A stretch of 64,000 nt of DNA from Dictyobacter kobayashii (GTDB taxonomy: Bacteria > Chloroflexota > Ktedonobacteria > Ktedonobacterales > Ktedonobacteraceae), in assembly GCF_003967555.1 (NCBI RefSeq), contig NZ_BIFS01000001.1, positions 3,224,001 to 3,288,000 on the forward strand. The letters run 5' to 3'. Below the pieces are notes generated by a model. It saw nothing but the letters and a program-made list of their open reading frames with translations, was not told the origin of the DNA and ran no database searches. The translations under genes were made by a program, and so were the position numbers. This document shows positions 47,866 to 56,773 of this stretch, one piece after another. Position 1 is the stretch's first letter. Each line of letters opens with the position of its first letter.

Positions 47866-48415
47866 GACAGTTTTCCCTACCTAGTAATAATGAAAATGCC
47901 CACGTATTAGTGTGGGTGAAATGCAAAAATGGGTAACAGTGGCGCGTTGGCTTGCTACACTGAGAGGTCTACCACAAAGGGGGTGCACCAAAGGAAATGC
48001 GATGTGTCCAGAAAAAGTATAGGATGCACATGCATCTCGGGGCGTCTCTGCCTCCCTGTCACGGTTCCTGGTGAAGCCGCTGTGGGTGTACTTCTACCTC
48101 TATGTTTAAGTACCCTTTGATACTTATCGTACCTCATGCTACCTACTACTATACAGCAGGAGAGTAATTCATAGTCCATAGTATTAGGACATTTAGTATC
48201 TCTTATAGTACCATAGTGTAGTCGGGCTATGAATTATAGCGGTAGTCACTGGAACGATTTGGCTATCTGGTAGAAATAAGATTGCATATATAAAGCGAGT
48301 ATGCGGATTTGACATATAGCTAGATTAATTGTGGAATCGAGCTGCATTTCGGATAGCTGGAGCTGAAAAGTGTGCTGCCATTGATGAGCTAACATTAATG
48401 GCAGCAATGACTGGT
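47866..48415. other. Intergenic region, no gene; hairpin near the aldo/keto reductase stop
   Basis: About 550 bp, AT-rich toward 48120-48350. It contains a hairpin (48373-48382 with 48397-48406, TGCTGCCATT) 10 bp past the aldo/keto reductase stop, likely its terminator. It also contains the promoter of the debranching gene. Open frames here lack ribosome sites. Confidence 0.45.
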
Positions 48416-49405
48416 TTACCAGCGAGAATGAACCTGGGCACGGATGCGGCTGTCGTAGAGCTCCTGGATGCGGCGCATTGTCTCGTCGCTCAGAGGAGCC
48501 AGATTTGAGGCCTGGGTATTGCTGAGGGCCTGATCTGGATTTTTAGCTCCCGGAATAGTGGTCGAAACCTCAGGGAACATGAGAATCCAGCGCAAGGCGA
48601 ATTGGGCTAGCGTGGTCCCTTCTGGAACCAGGTCGCGCAATTCCTCGACTGCCTGCAGGCCAGTCTCATAATCAACGCCAGAGAATGTTTCGCCCTGGTC
48701 AAAGGATTCACCGTGACGGTTGTAATTGCGATGATCATTGGGGCCAAACTGCGTATCTGCCTTGAATTTGCCGGTCAAGAGACCACTGGCCAGTGGGACG
48801 CGCACAATGATGCCAACGTTACGCTCACGAGCGGCGGCAAAGAATTCTTCAGCGGGTTTGAGCCGGAAGATGTTGAAGATAATCTGTACCGTTTTCACGT
48901 TAGGATATTGAATAGCTTTAAGTGCCTCTTCAACCTTCTCAACGCTGACGCCGTAGTTGCGGAGTTTTCCTTCTTGAACCAGGGTATCCAGATGGCCAAA
49001 GACTTCTGGGATATCATAGACCTCAGATGGTGGACAATGGAGTTGTAATAGATCCAATGCCTCAACATCCAGGTTGCGCAGGCTGCGTTCCACAAAGCCT
49101 CTTAGGTTCTGAATATTGTTATAGCCTGCGGCCACATGCGGATTCAGTCTGCGACCAGCTTTGGTGGCAATAAACAAAGGCTCGCTGCGCTCCTTGCGTA
49201 CCCGGGCCACCAGCTGTTCCGAATGGCCATCGCCATAGACATCGGCAGTATCAATAAAATTGACACCTTCATCGATCGCTTTATGTAAAGCCGCCAATGC
49301 GGTGGTATCATCTGTTTGTCCCCAGGCATCGCCACCGATACCCCAGGAGCCAAAGCCAATCTCAGAGGTATTCCAACCTGTGCGTCCAAGTGCACGATAA
49401 TGCAT
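48416..49405 (-). CDS. Aldo/keto reductase
   Basis: The product is 329 aa from the ATG at 49405 (AAAGGAC upstream; the frame to 49441 has none). It starts MHYRALGRTGWNTSEIGFGS. The catalytic tetrad is visible: Asp and Tyr in NFIDTADVYGDGHSE, Lys in IATKAG and His in LLQLHCPPSEVYD. This is a typical NADPH-dependent AKR of the general-stress type. Its substrate is unknown. Copy A of the dispersed repeat lies upstream of its start. Confidence 0.92.
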   Translation of the reverse strand: MHYRALGRTGWNTSEIGFGSWGIGGDAWGQTDDTTALAALHKAIDEGVNFIDTADVYGDGHSEQLVARVRKERSEPLFIATKAGRRLNPHVAAGYNNIQNLRGFVERSLRNLDVEALDLLQLHCPPSEVYDIPEVFGHLDTLVQEGKLRNYGVSVEKVEEALKAIQYPNVKTVQIIFNIFRLKPAEEFFAAARERNVGIIVRVPLASGLLTGKFKADTQFGPNDHRNYNRHGESFDQGETFSGVDYETGLQAVEELRDLVPEGTTLAQFALRWILMFPEVSTTIPGAKNPDQALSNTQASNLAPLSDETMRRIQELYDSRIRAQVHSRW

Positions 49406-49510
49406 TTCATTGTCCTTTCTGGAATTGCATCCTATCATCATCGTTTCCCTATAGCTTATCGCAGAGTAGAGGACAATGCCAAATCGACAAAAGAAATCTC
49501 AGGATTTTTT

Positions 49511-49722
49511 AATGTTCCTCTTTGGCGCCTGCGGCGCCGGGTTGGGCGTGTGGAGTGTGTGATGGGCGGCTGCGGCCGCCCACCACACACTCCACACCTG
49601 AAAGAATGGGCATCTTCTCGTTTGCTCGTACTCTCCATGTTTGCAGGAGGGAGGAGGCTGCGGCCGCCGAGCACACACACTCCACATCTGAAATAATGGA
49701 TCCCTTATCGCTTGTTAGTGCT
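49511..49722 (-). repeat. Dispersed repeat, copy A (with a degenerate half copy)
   Basis: The reverse complement of 49511-49630 is about 85% identical to copy B at 59214-59338, sharing CGAGAAGAT, CATTCTTTCA, GTGTGGAGTGTGT, TGGGCGG, the matching ACACACTCCACAC, CCCAACCCGGCGCC and AGAGGAACAT. The centre is a hairpin: GTGTGGAGTGTGTG pairs with CACACACTCCACAC around a GGGCGGCTGC/GCGGCCGCCC core, and GGCGCC/GGCGCC forms a second hairpin. A weaker direct half copy of the element lies at about 49650-49722. Open frames inside it are products of the repeat. Confidence 0.85.
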
Positions 49723-49779
49723 CTCTCTGGCCGAACAGTAAAAAGCCCGGAAGAAATCTCGTGTGCATGCTGGAGATGC

Positions 49780-50163
49780 TTAGAGCACCAATTTTTGTAG
49801 CAGGCTATCGAGTGCGCTTTCAGGCTGCTGGCAGAGTCCTGAATGGACTGGCGAGGTTTGAATAATTGTGCTTCGTGGCGAGACCAGCCAGTGGAAGCGT
49901 TCAGATTGAGAAAGCTGACCAAGGGGGCCGCTCCCCTCTTTGCCTGAGCAGACAAGTAGTAGATGATCAAGTTGAATCTGGACCGCCTTTAAATCTAAGT
50001 GAGGTGCGAACGCATTAATGCGAGCCTCATCCAGATGGATGCGGGCTCCTAGAAAGCGGCGAGTGCGACAGAACAAAATCACCCCTACATTGATACATTC
50101 ACCGCGCTCGACGCCGGGCACGATGCGGATGATGGCATAATCATATGAGCTGGTCGCGGGCAC
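49780..50163 (-). CDS. DUF3037 protein, partner of the HipA-like gene
   Basis: The product is 127 aa. The pattern YAIIRIVPGVERGECINVGVILF and RRFLGARIHLDEARINAF is typical of DUF3037. It begins with GTG at 50163 inside the end of the HipA-like gene (23-bp overlap), so the two are translationally coupled. DUF3037 proteins commonly follow HipA-family genes. The role is not known, possibly control or stabilisation of the kinase. Cytosolic. Confidence 0.88.
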   Translation of the reverse strand: MPATSSYDYAIIRIVPGVERGECINVGVILFCRTRRFLGARIHLDEARINAFAPHLDLKAVQIQLDHLLLVCSGKEGSGPLGQLSQSERFHWLVSPRSTIIQTSPVHSGLCQQPESALDSLLQKLVL

Positions 50164-50923
50164 GCAGGGCCTCCTCTACAAAGATTGACGAATGCTCCAG
50201 GCGATCCAGCAGATAATTCAGATATGCTTGTCGATGGAGTGTTGGTGTGGCAAAGGTCGCATCCTGTTCCAACCAGGATTCTGGGATCAGATCGATAATC
50301 GTTTTGAGCTGATCGGCTGCTAGCTGGTTTCTTGCCGATTGATCAGCTTCCGCTAGCTTGCTTGCTACCGGCAATAGGACATGGCTTTTAATAGTAGTAA
50401 ATGGGATGCGGCTACGTGCCATGTAATCCGCGTTGACGTGATGGAAATAGAGAGAGGCTCCATGATCAATCAACATCAGACGACGATGCCACCAGAGCAT
50501 ATTCGTATTGCGGGGTGTGCGATCCACATTGGTCACAAAGGCGTCAAACCAGACGATAGAGGAGGCCAGCAGTGGATCTAGATCGACGGTGTCCAGGGCG
50601 TCAAAGGCCAGGGCGCCCGGCAGAAAATCCAGCGCCAGGTTCAGGCCCGCGCTTGCTTTCAGCAACTCCTGAATCTCAAAATCAGGTTCCGAACGACCCA
50701 ACACCGGGTCCAGTTCCATAAAGACAATTTCGGGGACAGGAAGCCCCAGGGCGCGAGCTATTTCTCCTGCTACCAGTTCAGCAATCAGAGCTTTCAGGCC
50801 TTGACCGGCGCCGCGAAACTTCAGGACATATAGTCCATCGTCATCGGCCTCTACAATTGCTGGCAGTGATCCTCCTTCTCGCAATGGGGTCACGTAGCGT
50901 GTGGCGGTAATTGTTCTCAGCAT
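50141..50923 (-). CDS. HipA-family kinase-like protein (HipA-like/DUF3037 pair)
   Basis: The product is 260 aa, shorter than classical HipA (about 440 aa). It has GLYVLKFRGAGQGLKALIAEL (ATP-binding region with Lys near 34), LVAGEIARALGLPVPEIVFM, and SSIVWFDAFVTNVDRTPRNT with MLIDHGASLYFH, the catalytic and metal-binding motifs in the order seen in HipA-like small kinases. The substrate is unknown. No HipB-type antitoxin is present. Its partner is the overlapping DUF3037 gene. No ribosome site is visible before the ATG. Confidence 0.85.
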   Translation of the reverse strand: MLRTITATRYVTPLREGGSLPAIVEADDDGLYVLKFRGAGQGLKALIAELVAGEIARALGLPVPEIVFMELDPVLGRSEPDFEIQELLKASAGLNLALDFLPGALAFDALDTVDLDPLLASSIVWFDAFVTNVDRTPRNTNMLWWHRRLMLIDHGASLYFHHVNADYMARSRIPFTTIKSHVLLPVASKLAEADQSARNQLAADQLKTIIDLIPESWLEQDATFATPTLHRQAYLNYLLDRLEHSSIFVEEALRARDQLI

Positions 50924-51141
50924 ATATTTATTCTAGCATAGGTTTGCCTCATCTGTACGCCGAAAACATACTGGAATCTGCTAGATAACAGAAAGCTAGC
51001 TGTTCCAATGAGATAAGTATCCTAATTTGATCCCCTCAGTGAACTTTTGTCGTCTTCTATTCGTGTTATAGCTATATATCCAATGGATGAATTTAAAAGG
51101 CTAGAGAATATATTCTGTACAGAAGAGGTTTACAATAATAT

Positions 51142-51891
51142 ATGGCAAACTCACTACAGGGTAAAGTTGCCCTTATCACCGGAGCATCATCAGGTATTGG
51201 CGAAGCATCTGCCCTCTCGTTGGCAGCCGAGGGAGCACATGTAGCTGTGGTGGCACGACGTGGAGATCGCCTACAGGAACTTATTCACCGTATTCATGAT
51301 CTTGGTGGCCAGGCTTTGCCAATCGTAGCAGATGTCGCTGACGAGCAGCAGGTCAAAGAGATGGTTAAACATGTCAAAAATAAGCTGGGCCGTATCGATA
51401 TCCTTGTTAATAATGCTGGTGTGATGCTGCTGGGCCAGATCGATGGTGCCAATACTGAAGACTGGCGCCGTATGGTAGCCATCAACGTCATGGGCCTGAT
51501 GTATACCACACATGCTGTTTTGCCTATTATGAAAGAACAAAATAGAGGCCATATCGTCAATATTTCATCCGTGGCAGGCCGGGTCGCGCGGGCTGGTAGC
51601 GGCGTCTATAATGTCACTAAATGGGGGGTGGTAGCGTTTTCAGAGGCATTAAGGCAGGAGAGCTATAAAAATAATATCCGTGTGACTGTGATTGAGCCTG
51701 GGGCTGTGGCGACTGAATTGACTGACCATATTACCGATGAGAATGCCAAAAAACAGCAGGGTGAGTGGTTGCAAGGGCTGACCCCCTTAGAGAGTGAAGA
51801 TATTGCTGCTGCGATCGTCTATGCTGTAACCCAGCCTGAGCGTGTCAATGTCAACGAGATCTTGATCCGCCCCACCGGCCAGGATCGCTAA
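51142..51891 (+). CDS. Short-chain dehydrogenase/reductase
   Basis: The product is 249 aa. The classical SDR signature is complete: GASSGIGEA (cofactor glycine motif), NNAGV, NISSVAG with catalytic Ser, and YNVTKWG with Tyr and Lys. An Arg pair after the second strand (VARRGDRL) favours NADP. The family member is unassigned; a dehydrogenase of sugar acids is possible given the neighbours, but the gene faces away from that cluster and ends in the shared hairpin, so the link is weak. Its ribosome site is weak. Confidence 0.9.
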   Translation: MANSLQGKVALITGASSGIGEASALSLAAEGAHVAVVARRGDRLQELIHRIHDLGGQALPIVADVADEQQVKEMVKHVKNKLGRIDILVNNAGVMLLGQIDGANTEDWRRMVAINVMGLMYTTHAVLPIMKEQNRGHIVNISSVAGRVARAGSGVYNVTKWGVVAFSEALRQESYKNNIRVTVIEPGAVATELTDHITDENAKKQQGEWLQGLTPLESEDIAAAIVYAVTQPERVNVNEILIRPTGQDR

Positions 51892-51931
51892 TATTATTTT
51901 TTAACTACTCGAAAAATGTATGAAGAAGTAT

Positions 51932-51986
51932 TAAAAGCACTTGTATCGCACCAGGCTTTGTGCCCGGTGCGATACAAGTGCTTTTA
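51932..51986. terminator. 21-bp perfect hairpin between convergent SDR and KDG-kinase genes
   Basis: Arms at 51932-51952 and 51966-51986 are fully complementary, with a 13-nt loop. The right arm contains the stop codon of the kinase gene. It is probably a bidirectional terminator. Confidence 0.75.
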
Positions 51987-52981
51987 GCGGAAGCGTTTGT
52001 TGGTTTCTGTTTGGATCAGGGCTTTAATGTCGGACGGGGTAAAGATGGCGATGTCGCCCGGGGTGCAGCGTTTAAGCGTAGCCAGGGCGTTGCCGAATTC
52101 GAGGGGGTAAGACCAGCGCTGCCGCGTTGGGCTGCCAGATCCTGGTAGAGTGGCCCACCCAGATATGCATAAAGATAACCCGCATCAAAGGCATCCCCCG
52201 AACCAAAGCGAGCCTTGCCCTCGGTAGGGAAGATGGCTGCCTGGGCATATTTCCCATGGTCTAGCTGGGCTGACCCCTCACTTCCCATAGTTAATACCAG
52301 CGTCTTATCGATTCCAAAGCGCTCAGCCATCTGATGTAAAACTGTCTCGGCGTTCCCGTGAAAGCCCCATAGCTCACTGGCATCGGCGCTGGCACAGAAG
52401 AGGATACGCGCCTGTTGGCAGGCCTGCTCAATCTGTCTGGTTGCTTCGCCTGGCGACCAGAGTTTGGCGCGGTAATTGACATCGAATGAGAGTGGTACCT
52501 GTCTGGCCTGAGCCCGTTCCAGCAATCGCTGAAAAACTTGCCGTGTGTTGGCACTGAGCGCCGGCGTGATGCCCGTAAGATGGAGCATGCGTGCCTCATC
52601 TACCATGTTGTATGCAACCGCCTCAGGATCAATCAGGGCACAGGCCGAATTGGCACGATCATAGTAGACCTGTAGTCCAAGTGGCAGCGGTGCCTCCTCA
52701 ACGTAAAAAGTACCCAGGCGTGCAGTCGCGGACGCCCAGCTAATGGCGCCAGTATCGATGCCATGACTGCGTAGCTCAGTCTCCACATGTTTTCCCATTG
52801 GGTTATCGGGCAAGCCTGACAGCCATGTGACTCGATAATTGAGACGGGCCAGACTAGCCAGCGTATTGGATTCGCTACCACCAACATAAATATTCAAGGC
52901 TGGTGCTATCTCAAGCCTGCTACCACCAGTCGTGGTCAGGCGAAACATCGTTTCACCGAAACTAACAACATCTACCGGCAT
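51984..52981 (-). CDS. 2-keto-3-deoxygluconate kinase-type sugar kinase (one frameshift)
   Basis: The product is 332 aa from the ATG at 52981 (AAGGAAGGTGG upstream). PfkB-family pattern: VVSFGETMFRL, YVGGSESNTLASLARL, SFDVNYRAKLW and the catalytic RFGSGDAFDAGYLYAYLGG. The frame breaks in a C run near 52118; adding one C gives LTPLEFGNALATLKR and the proper C-terminus ending NKRFR at 51984. The best fit is KdgK, which phosphorylates 2-keto-3-deoxygluconate to KDPG, since a KDPG aldolase is divergent and next to it. Other ribokinase-like substrates are not excluded. Confidence 0.85.
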
Positions 52982-53065
52982 AGTCTGCCACCTTCCTTTA
53001 ACATCTACTTCTATTCCCCCAAGCCCAGCATCAAACCCATAGCAGATTAGATACACTTTTGTACA

Positions 53066-53074
53066 TGATATAAT
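53066..53074 (+). promoter_or_regulatory. Extended -10 promoter for the aldolase gene
   Basis: TGATATAAT (53066-53074) fits an extended -10 element (TGnTATAAT), 42 bp before the aldolase ATG, within the divergent kdgK/eda spacer. No good -35 element is visible. Confidence 0.5.
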
Positions 53075-53115
53075 GAGTTAACTGCAGAAGACAACTACAA
53101 AAAAGGACTGTTGTT

Positions 53116-53745
53116 ATGTCACAACAAAGCATAAAAACCCTTAAACCTCGTATGCCAATCGCTATTGTACGCTTAGATAACCTTGAGGATGCGCTTGAGA
53201 TCAGCGGCGCGTTACTAGAGGGTGGTATTACCACGCTTGAATTTACGTTGACCAATGCGCAGGCCAACGAGGTCATTACAAAGGTGCGGCACGAGTTTGG
53301 CGAGCGCTTAATCGTTGGTGCTGGTACGGTCCTGGACGGAGCGATGGGGCAGGCCTCTATTGATGCCGGTGCGCAATTCCTCGTCACACCGATCCTGGCC
53401 CTGGATGTGATTGAGAAGGGCAAAGAACATGCTATCCCGGTGGTGTGTGGATCTTATACCCCAACCGAGATCTGGACCGCATGGAAGGCTGGTGCCTCCC
53501 TGGTCAAAGTCTTTCCAGCCAGTCAACTGGGACCGACTTATTTCAAAGACGTCCTGGCTCCATTGCCTGATCTCAAACTGGTCCCGACCGGGGGCGTTAA
53601 TTTGCAGACATGTGCTGCTTTCTTAAAGGCTGGTGCTTATACTGTAGCCGTAGGTAGCCAGCTTGTTAGCAAAGAGATCGTTAATAACAAAGATTGGGCT
53701 GGACTGACCACACTGGCACGCCAGTATAGTGAGGCATGTCAATAA
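53116..53745 (+). CDS. eda: KDPG/KHG aldolase
   Basis: The product is 209 aa. It cleaves 2-keto-3-deoxy-6-phosphogluconate into pyruvate and glyceraldehyde-3-phosphate. The catalytic Glu in TTLEFTLTN, the GAGTVLDG region and the Schiff-base Lys in SLVKVFPASQLGP are present, with LVPTGGVNLQT binding phosphate. AAAAAGGA lies upstream of the ATG. Divergent from the KDG kinase and in the same direction as the lactonase and LarA-like genes that follow, consistent with an Entner-Doudoroff-like branch. Confidence 0.93.
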   Translation: MSQQSIKTLKPRMPIAIVRLDNLEDALEISGALLEGGITTLEFTLTNAQANEVITKVRHEFGERLIVGAGTVLDGAMGQASIDAGAQFLVTPILALDVIEKGKEHAIPVVCGSYTPTEIWTAWKAGASLVKVFPASQLGPTYFKDVLAPLPDLKLVPTGGVNLQTCAAFLKAGAYTVAVGSQLVSKEIVNNKDWAGLTTLARQYSEACQ

Positions 53746-53845
53746 TTCAAATGAGCTCGCCTGAATATCTTAAGCACGGCTAACTTTATTAATTTTATTG
53801 ATTTTATATCTCGTGTCAGCGTTGGGGTTGAAAGGATGTCGCACC

Positions 53846-54715
53846 ATGAGCAATGTCGAGCATATATTACCATGTCGAAATAAACTGGGGGAGGGACCTG
53901 TCTGGAGTGTAGATGAACAGGTCCTCTACTGGGTGGACATTGAAAATGATTGTTATCATCGACTGGACCCGCTGTCAGATAAGCACGATGTTATTCCTGT
54001 CGGTGTACCGATTGGCGTGCTGGCATTGCGAACCTCTGGTGGCCTGGTCATGGCCACTAAAAAAGGCTTTGCACTGTGGGATGAAGAGGAAAAGAAACTT
54101 ACCTATATCGCTCGCCCTTTCGGAGAAAATCCTGACCTGCGCTTCAATGATGGTGCCGTCGATTGCCGTGGACGTTTCTGGGCTGGTACCATGGCTGATG
54201 GAGAGAATGTGCAGGAGCGTGGCACGCTCTATCGGTTAGATCCAGATGGTTCTGTACATGCGATGATCACCGATATTGGCGTTTCTAACGGTATTGGTTG
54301 GAGTCCCGATAATCGAACCATGTATTTTACTGACTCACCAACTTATACCATCGTAGCCTATGATTTTGATGCTGAGACTGGGACTATCTCTAATCGCCGT
54401 ATTTTTGTCGAAACACCAGCTGAAGAAGGTGATCCGGATGGACTGACCGTGGATAGCGAGGGTTATATCTGGAGCGCTTACTGGAATGGGTCCAAAGTGG
54501 TGCGCTATGATCCGCAGGGCCAGGTTGACCAGGTTATTCAGCTACCAGTATTGCGTCCAACCGCTCCGGCCTTTGGGGGCCAGTATCTGGATGAATTGTA
54601 TATCACCTCCGCCTTGCCAGAAGAGGATCAGAGAGCAGCTTATCCACTGTCGGGTGATCTCTTTCGCGTCAAGGTTGAAGTTAAGGGATTGGCCAAATAT
54701 AAATTCGCCGGTTAA
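53846..54715 (+). CDS. SMP-30/gluconolactonase-like hydrolase
   Basis: The product is 289 aa from the ATG at 53846 (GAAAGGA upstream). The SMP-30 six-bladed propeller is evident from LGEGPVWSVDEQVLYWVDIE (metal Glu), LRFNDGAVDCRGRFWAGTMA, SNGIGWSPDNRTMYFTDSP and DPDGLTVDSEGYIWSAYWNG. Such enzymes open sugar lactones, producing free aldonic acid. It lies about 100 bp after the aldolase and 41 bp before the LarA-like gene, so it would supply aldonate to the neighbours. Cytosolic, with no signal peptide. Confidence 0.92.
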   Translation: MSNVEHILPCRNKLGEGPVWSVDEQVLYWVDIENDCYHRLDPLSDKHDVIPVGVPIGVLALRTSGGLVMATKKGFALWDEEEKKLTYIARPFGENPDLRFNDGAVDCRGRFWAGTMADGENVQERGTLYRLDPDGSVHAMITDIGVSNGIGWSPDNRTMYFTDSPTYTIVAYDFDAETGTISNRRIFVETPAEEGDPDGLTVDSEGYIWSAYWNGSKVVRYDPQGQVDQVIQLPVLRPTAPAFGGQYLDELYITSALPEEDQRAAYPLSGDLFRVKVEVKGLAKYKFAG

Positions 54716-54756
54716 GTATGCTCATAGGCTTTGCATAGCTGAAAAGAGGATTGCTC

Positions 54757-56034
54757 ATGCGTGTCCAGATTCCATATGGAAGTGCTGCTCGTACCATTAC
54801 CGTGCCAGAGCAGGCGCTAGTGTTACATTCACATCCCATTCCTCCGTTGGAAGATGAGCGAGGAACGTTCCTCAAGGCATTGCGCCATCCGATTGCCAGC
54901 GTTCCGCTATCAGAGCGGTTGAGCTCAAATGATCATGTGGCCATTGTTATCTCGGATATTACACGCCCCACTCCCAACGAGCGTATCGTGCCCTGGCTGC
55001 TGGAAGAGCTATCTTTTATTCCCCGCTCCCAGATAGTCATCCTCAATGGTACCGGCTCGCACCGGGCCAACACACGTGAAGAGTTGATCCGGATGCTGGG
55101 TCAAGAGATTGTAGACAGCATTGAGATAGTCAATCACAATGCTTTTGCTCCGGAGGAATTAGTCTCCCTGGGAGACAGCGCATCTGGTGTCCCTATCTGG
55201 GTGAATCGGCGCTATCTGGAAGCTGACTTCCGGATCGTCACCGGTTTTATTGAGCCCCACTTTTTCGCTGGTTTTTCTGGCGGTCCAAAGGGGATTATTC
55301 CCGGCCTGGCCGGTATCCAGACCATCCAGGCCCTGCATAGCGCGCCCCTGATTGGAGATCAACATTCGACCTGGGCTTTGCTGGAAGGGAATCCCATTCA
55401 CCAGGGCATTCAAGATGCAGTCAAACTGTGCCCACCAGAATTCCTGGTCAATGTAACGCTGGATCTGGAGAGGCATATCACCGGAGTTTTTGCTGGCGAC
55501 TATATTCGAGCCCATTATGTCGGTTGTGCCGAGGTTGCGCGCACAGCCACACAAGCAGTCGATAAACCCTTTGATATTGTGATTACCAGCAACAATGGCT
55601 ATCCGCTCGACCAGAATCTTTATCAGAGCGTCAAAGGCATGACGGCAGCAGCCCAGATTGTACGCCAGGGAGGAGCCATCATTGCCGTCGCCGAGTGCCG
55701 GGATGGCCTGCCCGAACATGGTAACTTCAAAACCTTATTACAGATGCGTGACAATCCGGCTGCACTACTAGAATTGATCAACCAGCCGGATTTCCAGATG
55801 CACGATCAATGGCAGGTTCAGAAGCAGGCTCTAGTACAGATTCAAGCTGATGTCTATCTGCATTCCAGTCTGCCCAATGAAGTCGTACACTCTGCCCAAC
55901 TACTGCCCGCCCCAGACCTGCAGGGTACCCTTGACCAGCTCATTCAACGCTACGGGCCCCAACCCACCATCGCCATCCTCCCCGAAGGCCCCGTGATGGT
56001 CCCATACGTAGCGGCCCCAACCACCCCTGCATAA
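54757..56034 (+). CDS. LarA-like (DUF2088) nickel-dependent racemase/epimerase, probably acting on a sugar acid
   Basis: The product is 425 aa from the ATG at 54757 (AAAAGAGGA upstream). The fold matches LarA: DITRPTPNERIVPWLL, NGTGSHRANTREEL, FIEPHFFAGFSGGPKGIIP (catalytic His plus the Lys that carries the pincer nickel cofactor) and ITSNNGYPLDQNLYQSVKG. LarA homologs include racemases and epimerases of hydroxy acids, among them a D-gluconate 2-epimerase. The setting with lactonase, KDG kinase and KDPG aldolase suggests a gluconate/aldonate epimerase. No larB/larC/larE genes for cofactor synthesis are nearby. The C-terminus runs into the minisatellite. Confidence 0.88.
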   Translation: MRVQIPYGSAARTITVPEQALVLHSHPIPPLEDERGTFLKALRHPIASVPLSERLSSNDHVAIVISDITRPTPNERIVPWLLEELSFIPRSQIVILNGTGSHRANTREELIRMLGQEIVDSIEIVNHNAFAPEELVSLGDSASGVPIWVNRRYLEADFRIVTGFIEPHFFAGFSGGPKGIIPGLAGIQTIQALHSAPLIGDQHSTWALLEGNPIHQGIQDAVKLCPPEFLVNVTLDLERHITGVFAGDYIRAHYVGCAEVARTATQAVDKPFDIVITSNNGYPLDQNLYQSVKGMTAAAQIVRQGGAIIAVAECRDGLPEHGNFKTLLQMRDNPAALLELINQPDFQMHDQWQVQKQALVQIQADVYLHSSLPNEVVHSAQLLPAPDLQGTLDQLIQRYGPQPTIAILPEGPVMVPYVAAPTTPA

Positions 56035-56080
56035 TTGCAGAACAGCATATGGGTATGTGAACAGCCTCCATATCCATATG

Positions 56081-56512
56081 TACCCCTATCCTCAATTGCC
56101 CGTGTGGATGGAAGCAGGCGGCCGCAGGTACCCCTATCCTCAATTGCCCGTGTGGATGGAAGCAGGCGGCCGCAGGTACCCCTATCCTCAATTGCCCGTG
56201 TGGATGGAAGCAGGCGGCCGCAGGTACCCCTATCCTCAATTGCCCGTGTGGATGGAAGCAGGCGGCCGCAGGTACCCCTATCCTCAATTGCCCGTGTGGA
56301 TGGAAGCAGGCGGCCGCAGGTACCCCTATCCTCAATTGCCCGTGTGGATGGAAGCAGGCGGCCGCAGGTACCCCTATCCTCAATTGCCCGTGTGGATGGA
56401 AGCAGGCGGCCGCAGGTACCCCTATCCTCAATTGCCCGTGTGGATGGAAGCAGGCGGCCGCAGGTACCCCTATCCTCAATTGCCCGTGTGGATGGAAGCA
56501 GGCGGCCGCGGC
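56081..56512 (+). repeat. 48-bp minisatellite, nine near-identical units
   Basis: Units start at 56081 and every 48 bp, nine in all, with virtually no variation except at the end. The unit contains CCTCAATTGCCCGTGTGGAT, then GGAAGCAGGCGGCCGCAGG. Because 48 is a multiple of three, frames stay open on both strands and give 16-residue repeats; with no ribosome sites these are not called genes. It directly follows the LarA-like gene. Confidence 0.93.
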
Positions 56513-56573
56513 CGCCTGCTTCCATCCACACCACCACAACCCTGAGGTTTTGCGCCGCAGGCGCAAAACCTCA
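56486..56573. repeat. Inverted end copy of the minisatellite and a second hairpin
   Basis: The last unit continues into its own reverse complement: 56486-56508 and 56509-56531 form a 23-bp palindrome with no loop. A separate 14-bp hairpin (56543-56556 with 56560-56573, loop GCA) follows. Together they could terminate the sugar-acid operon. Confidence 0.85.
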
Positions 56574-56658
56574 CCTCAATCAACCATAATGAAGCAAAAA
56601 TAGAGGCATTGCCTAAAAAAGTTACATAAAATATATAAATATATAATATTGCGAACAC

Positions 56659-56696
56659 TTAAGCACAAATTAACATGAATTTACATTTAGTTAATA
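56659..56696 (+). promoter_or_regulatory. PHO-box-like operator before the phosphoesterase gene
   Basis: Four hexamers, TTAAGC (56659), TTAACA (56670), TTTACA (56680) and TTAATA (56691), repeat with 11, 10 and 11-bp periods. This resembles the TT(A/T)ACA PhoP-type box and the site upstream of pstS. A possible -10, TATCAT, follows at 56706-56711. It is about 78 bp before the ATG of a secreted phosphoesterase. Confidence 0.65.
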
Positions 56697-56773
56697 ATTG
56701 AATGTTATCATCTTGTTGGTAGAGCCCCTATAGAATAAAGTAATACTATTTAAAAAAAGGGGATAATGTATTA

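Noticed and set aside
47929..48120. 63-codon frame upstream of the debranching gene
   Set aside because: No start signal, and it lies in a region that should hold the promoter of the divergent gene.
49456..49970. Several open frames in the dispersed repeat copy A
   Set aside because: They follow the repeat and hairpin sequence, lack ribosome sites and differ on both strands.
56081..56512. Possible CRISPR array
   Set aside because: Units are head-to-tail with no variable spacers between repeats, and no cas genes are in the window.
56035..56566. Repetitive open frames on both strands in the 48-bp array
   Set aside because: Unit length divisible by three keeps all frames open. No start signals fit, and the array follows a complete gene.
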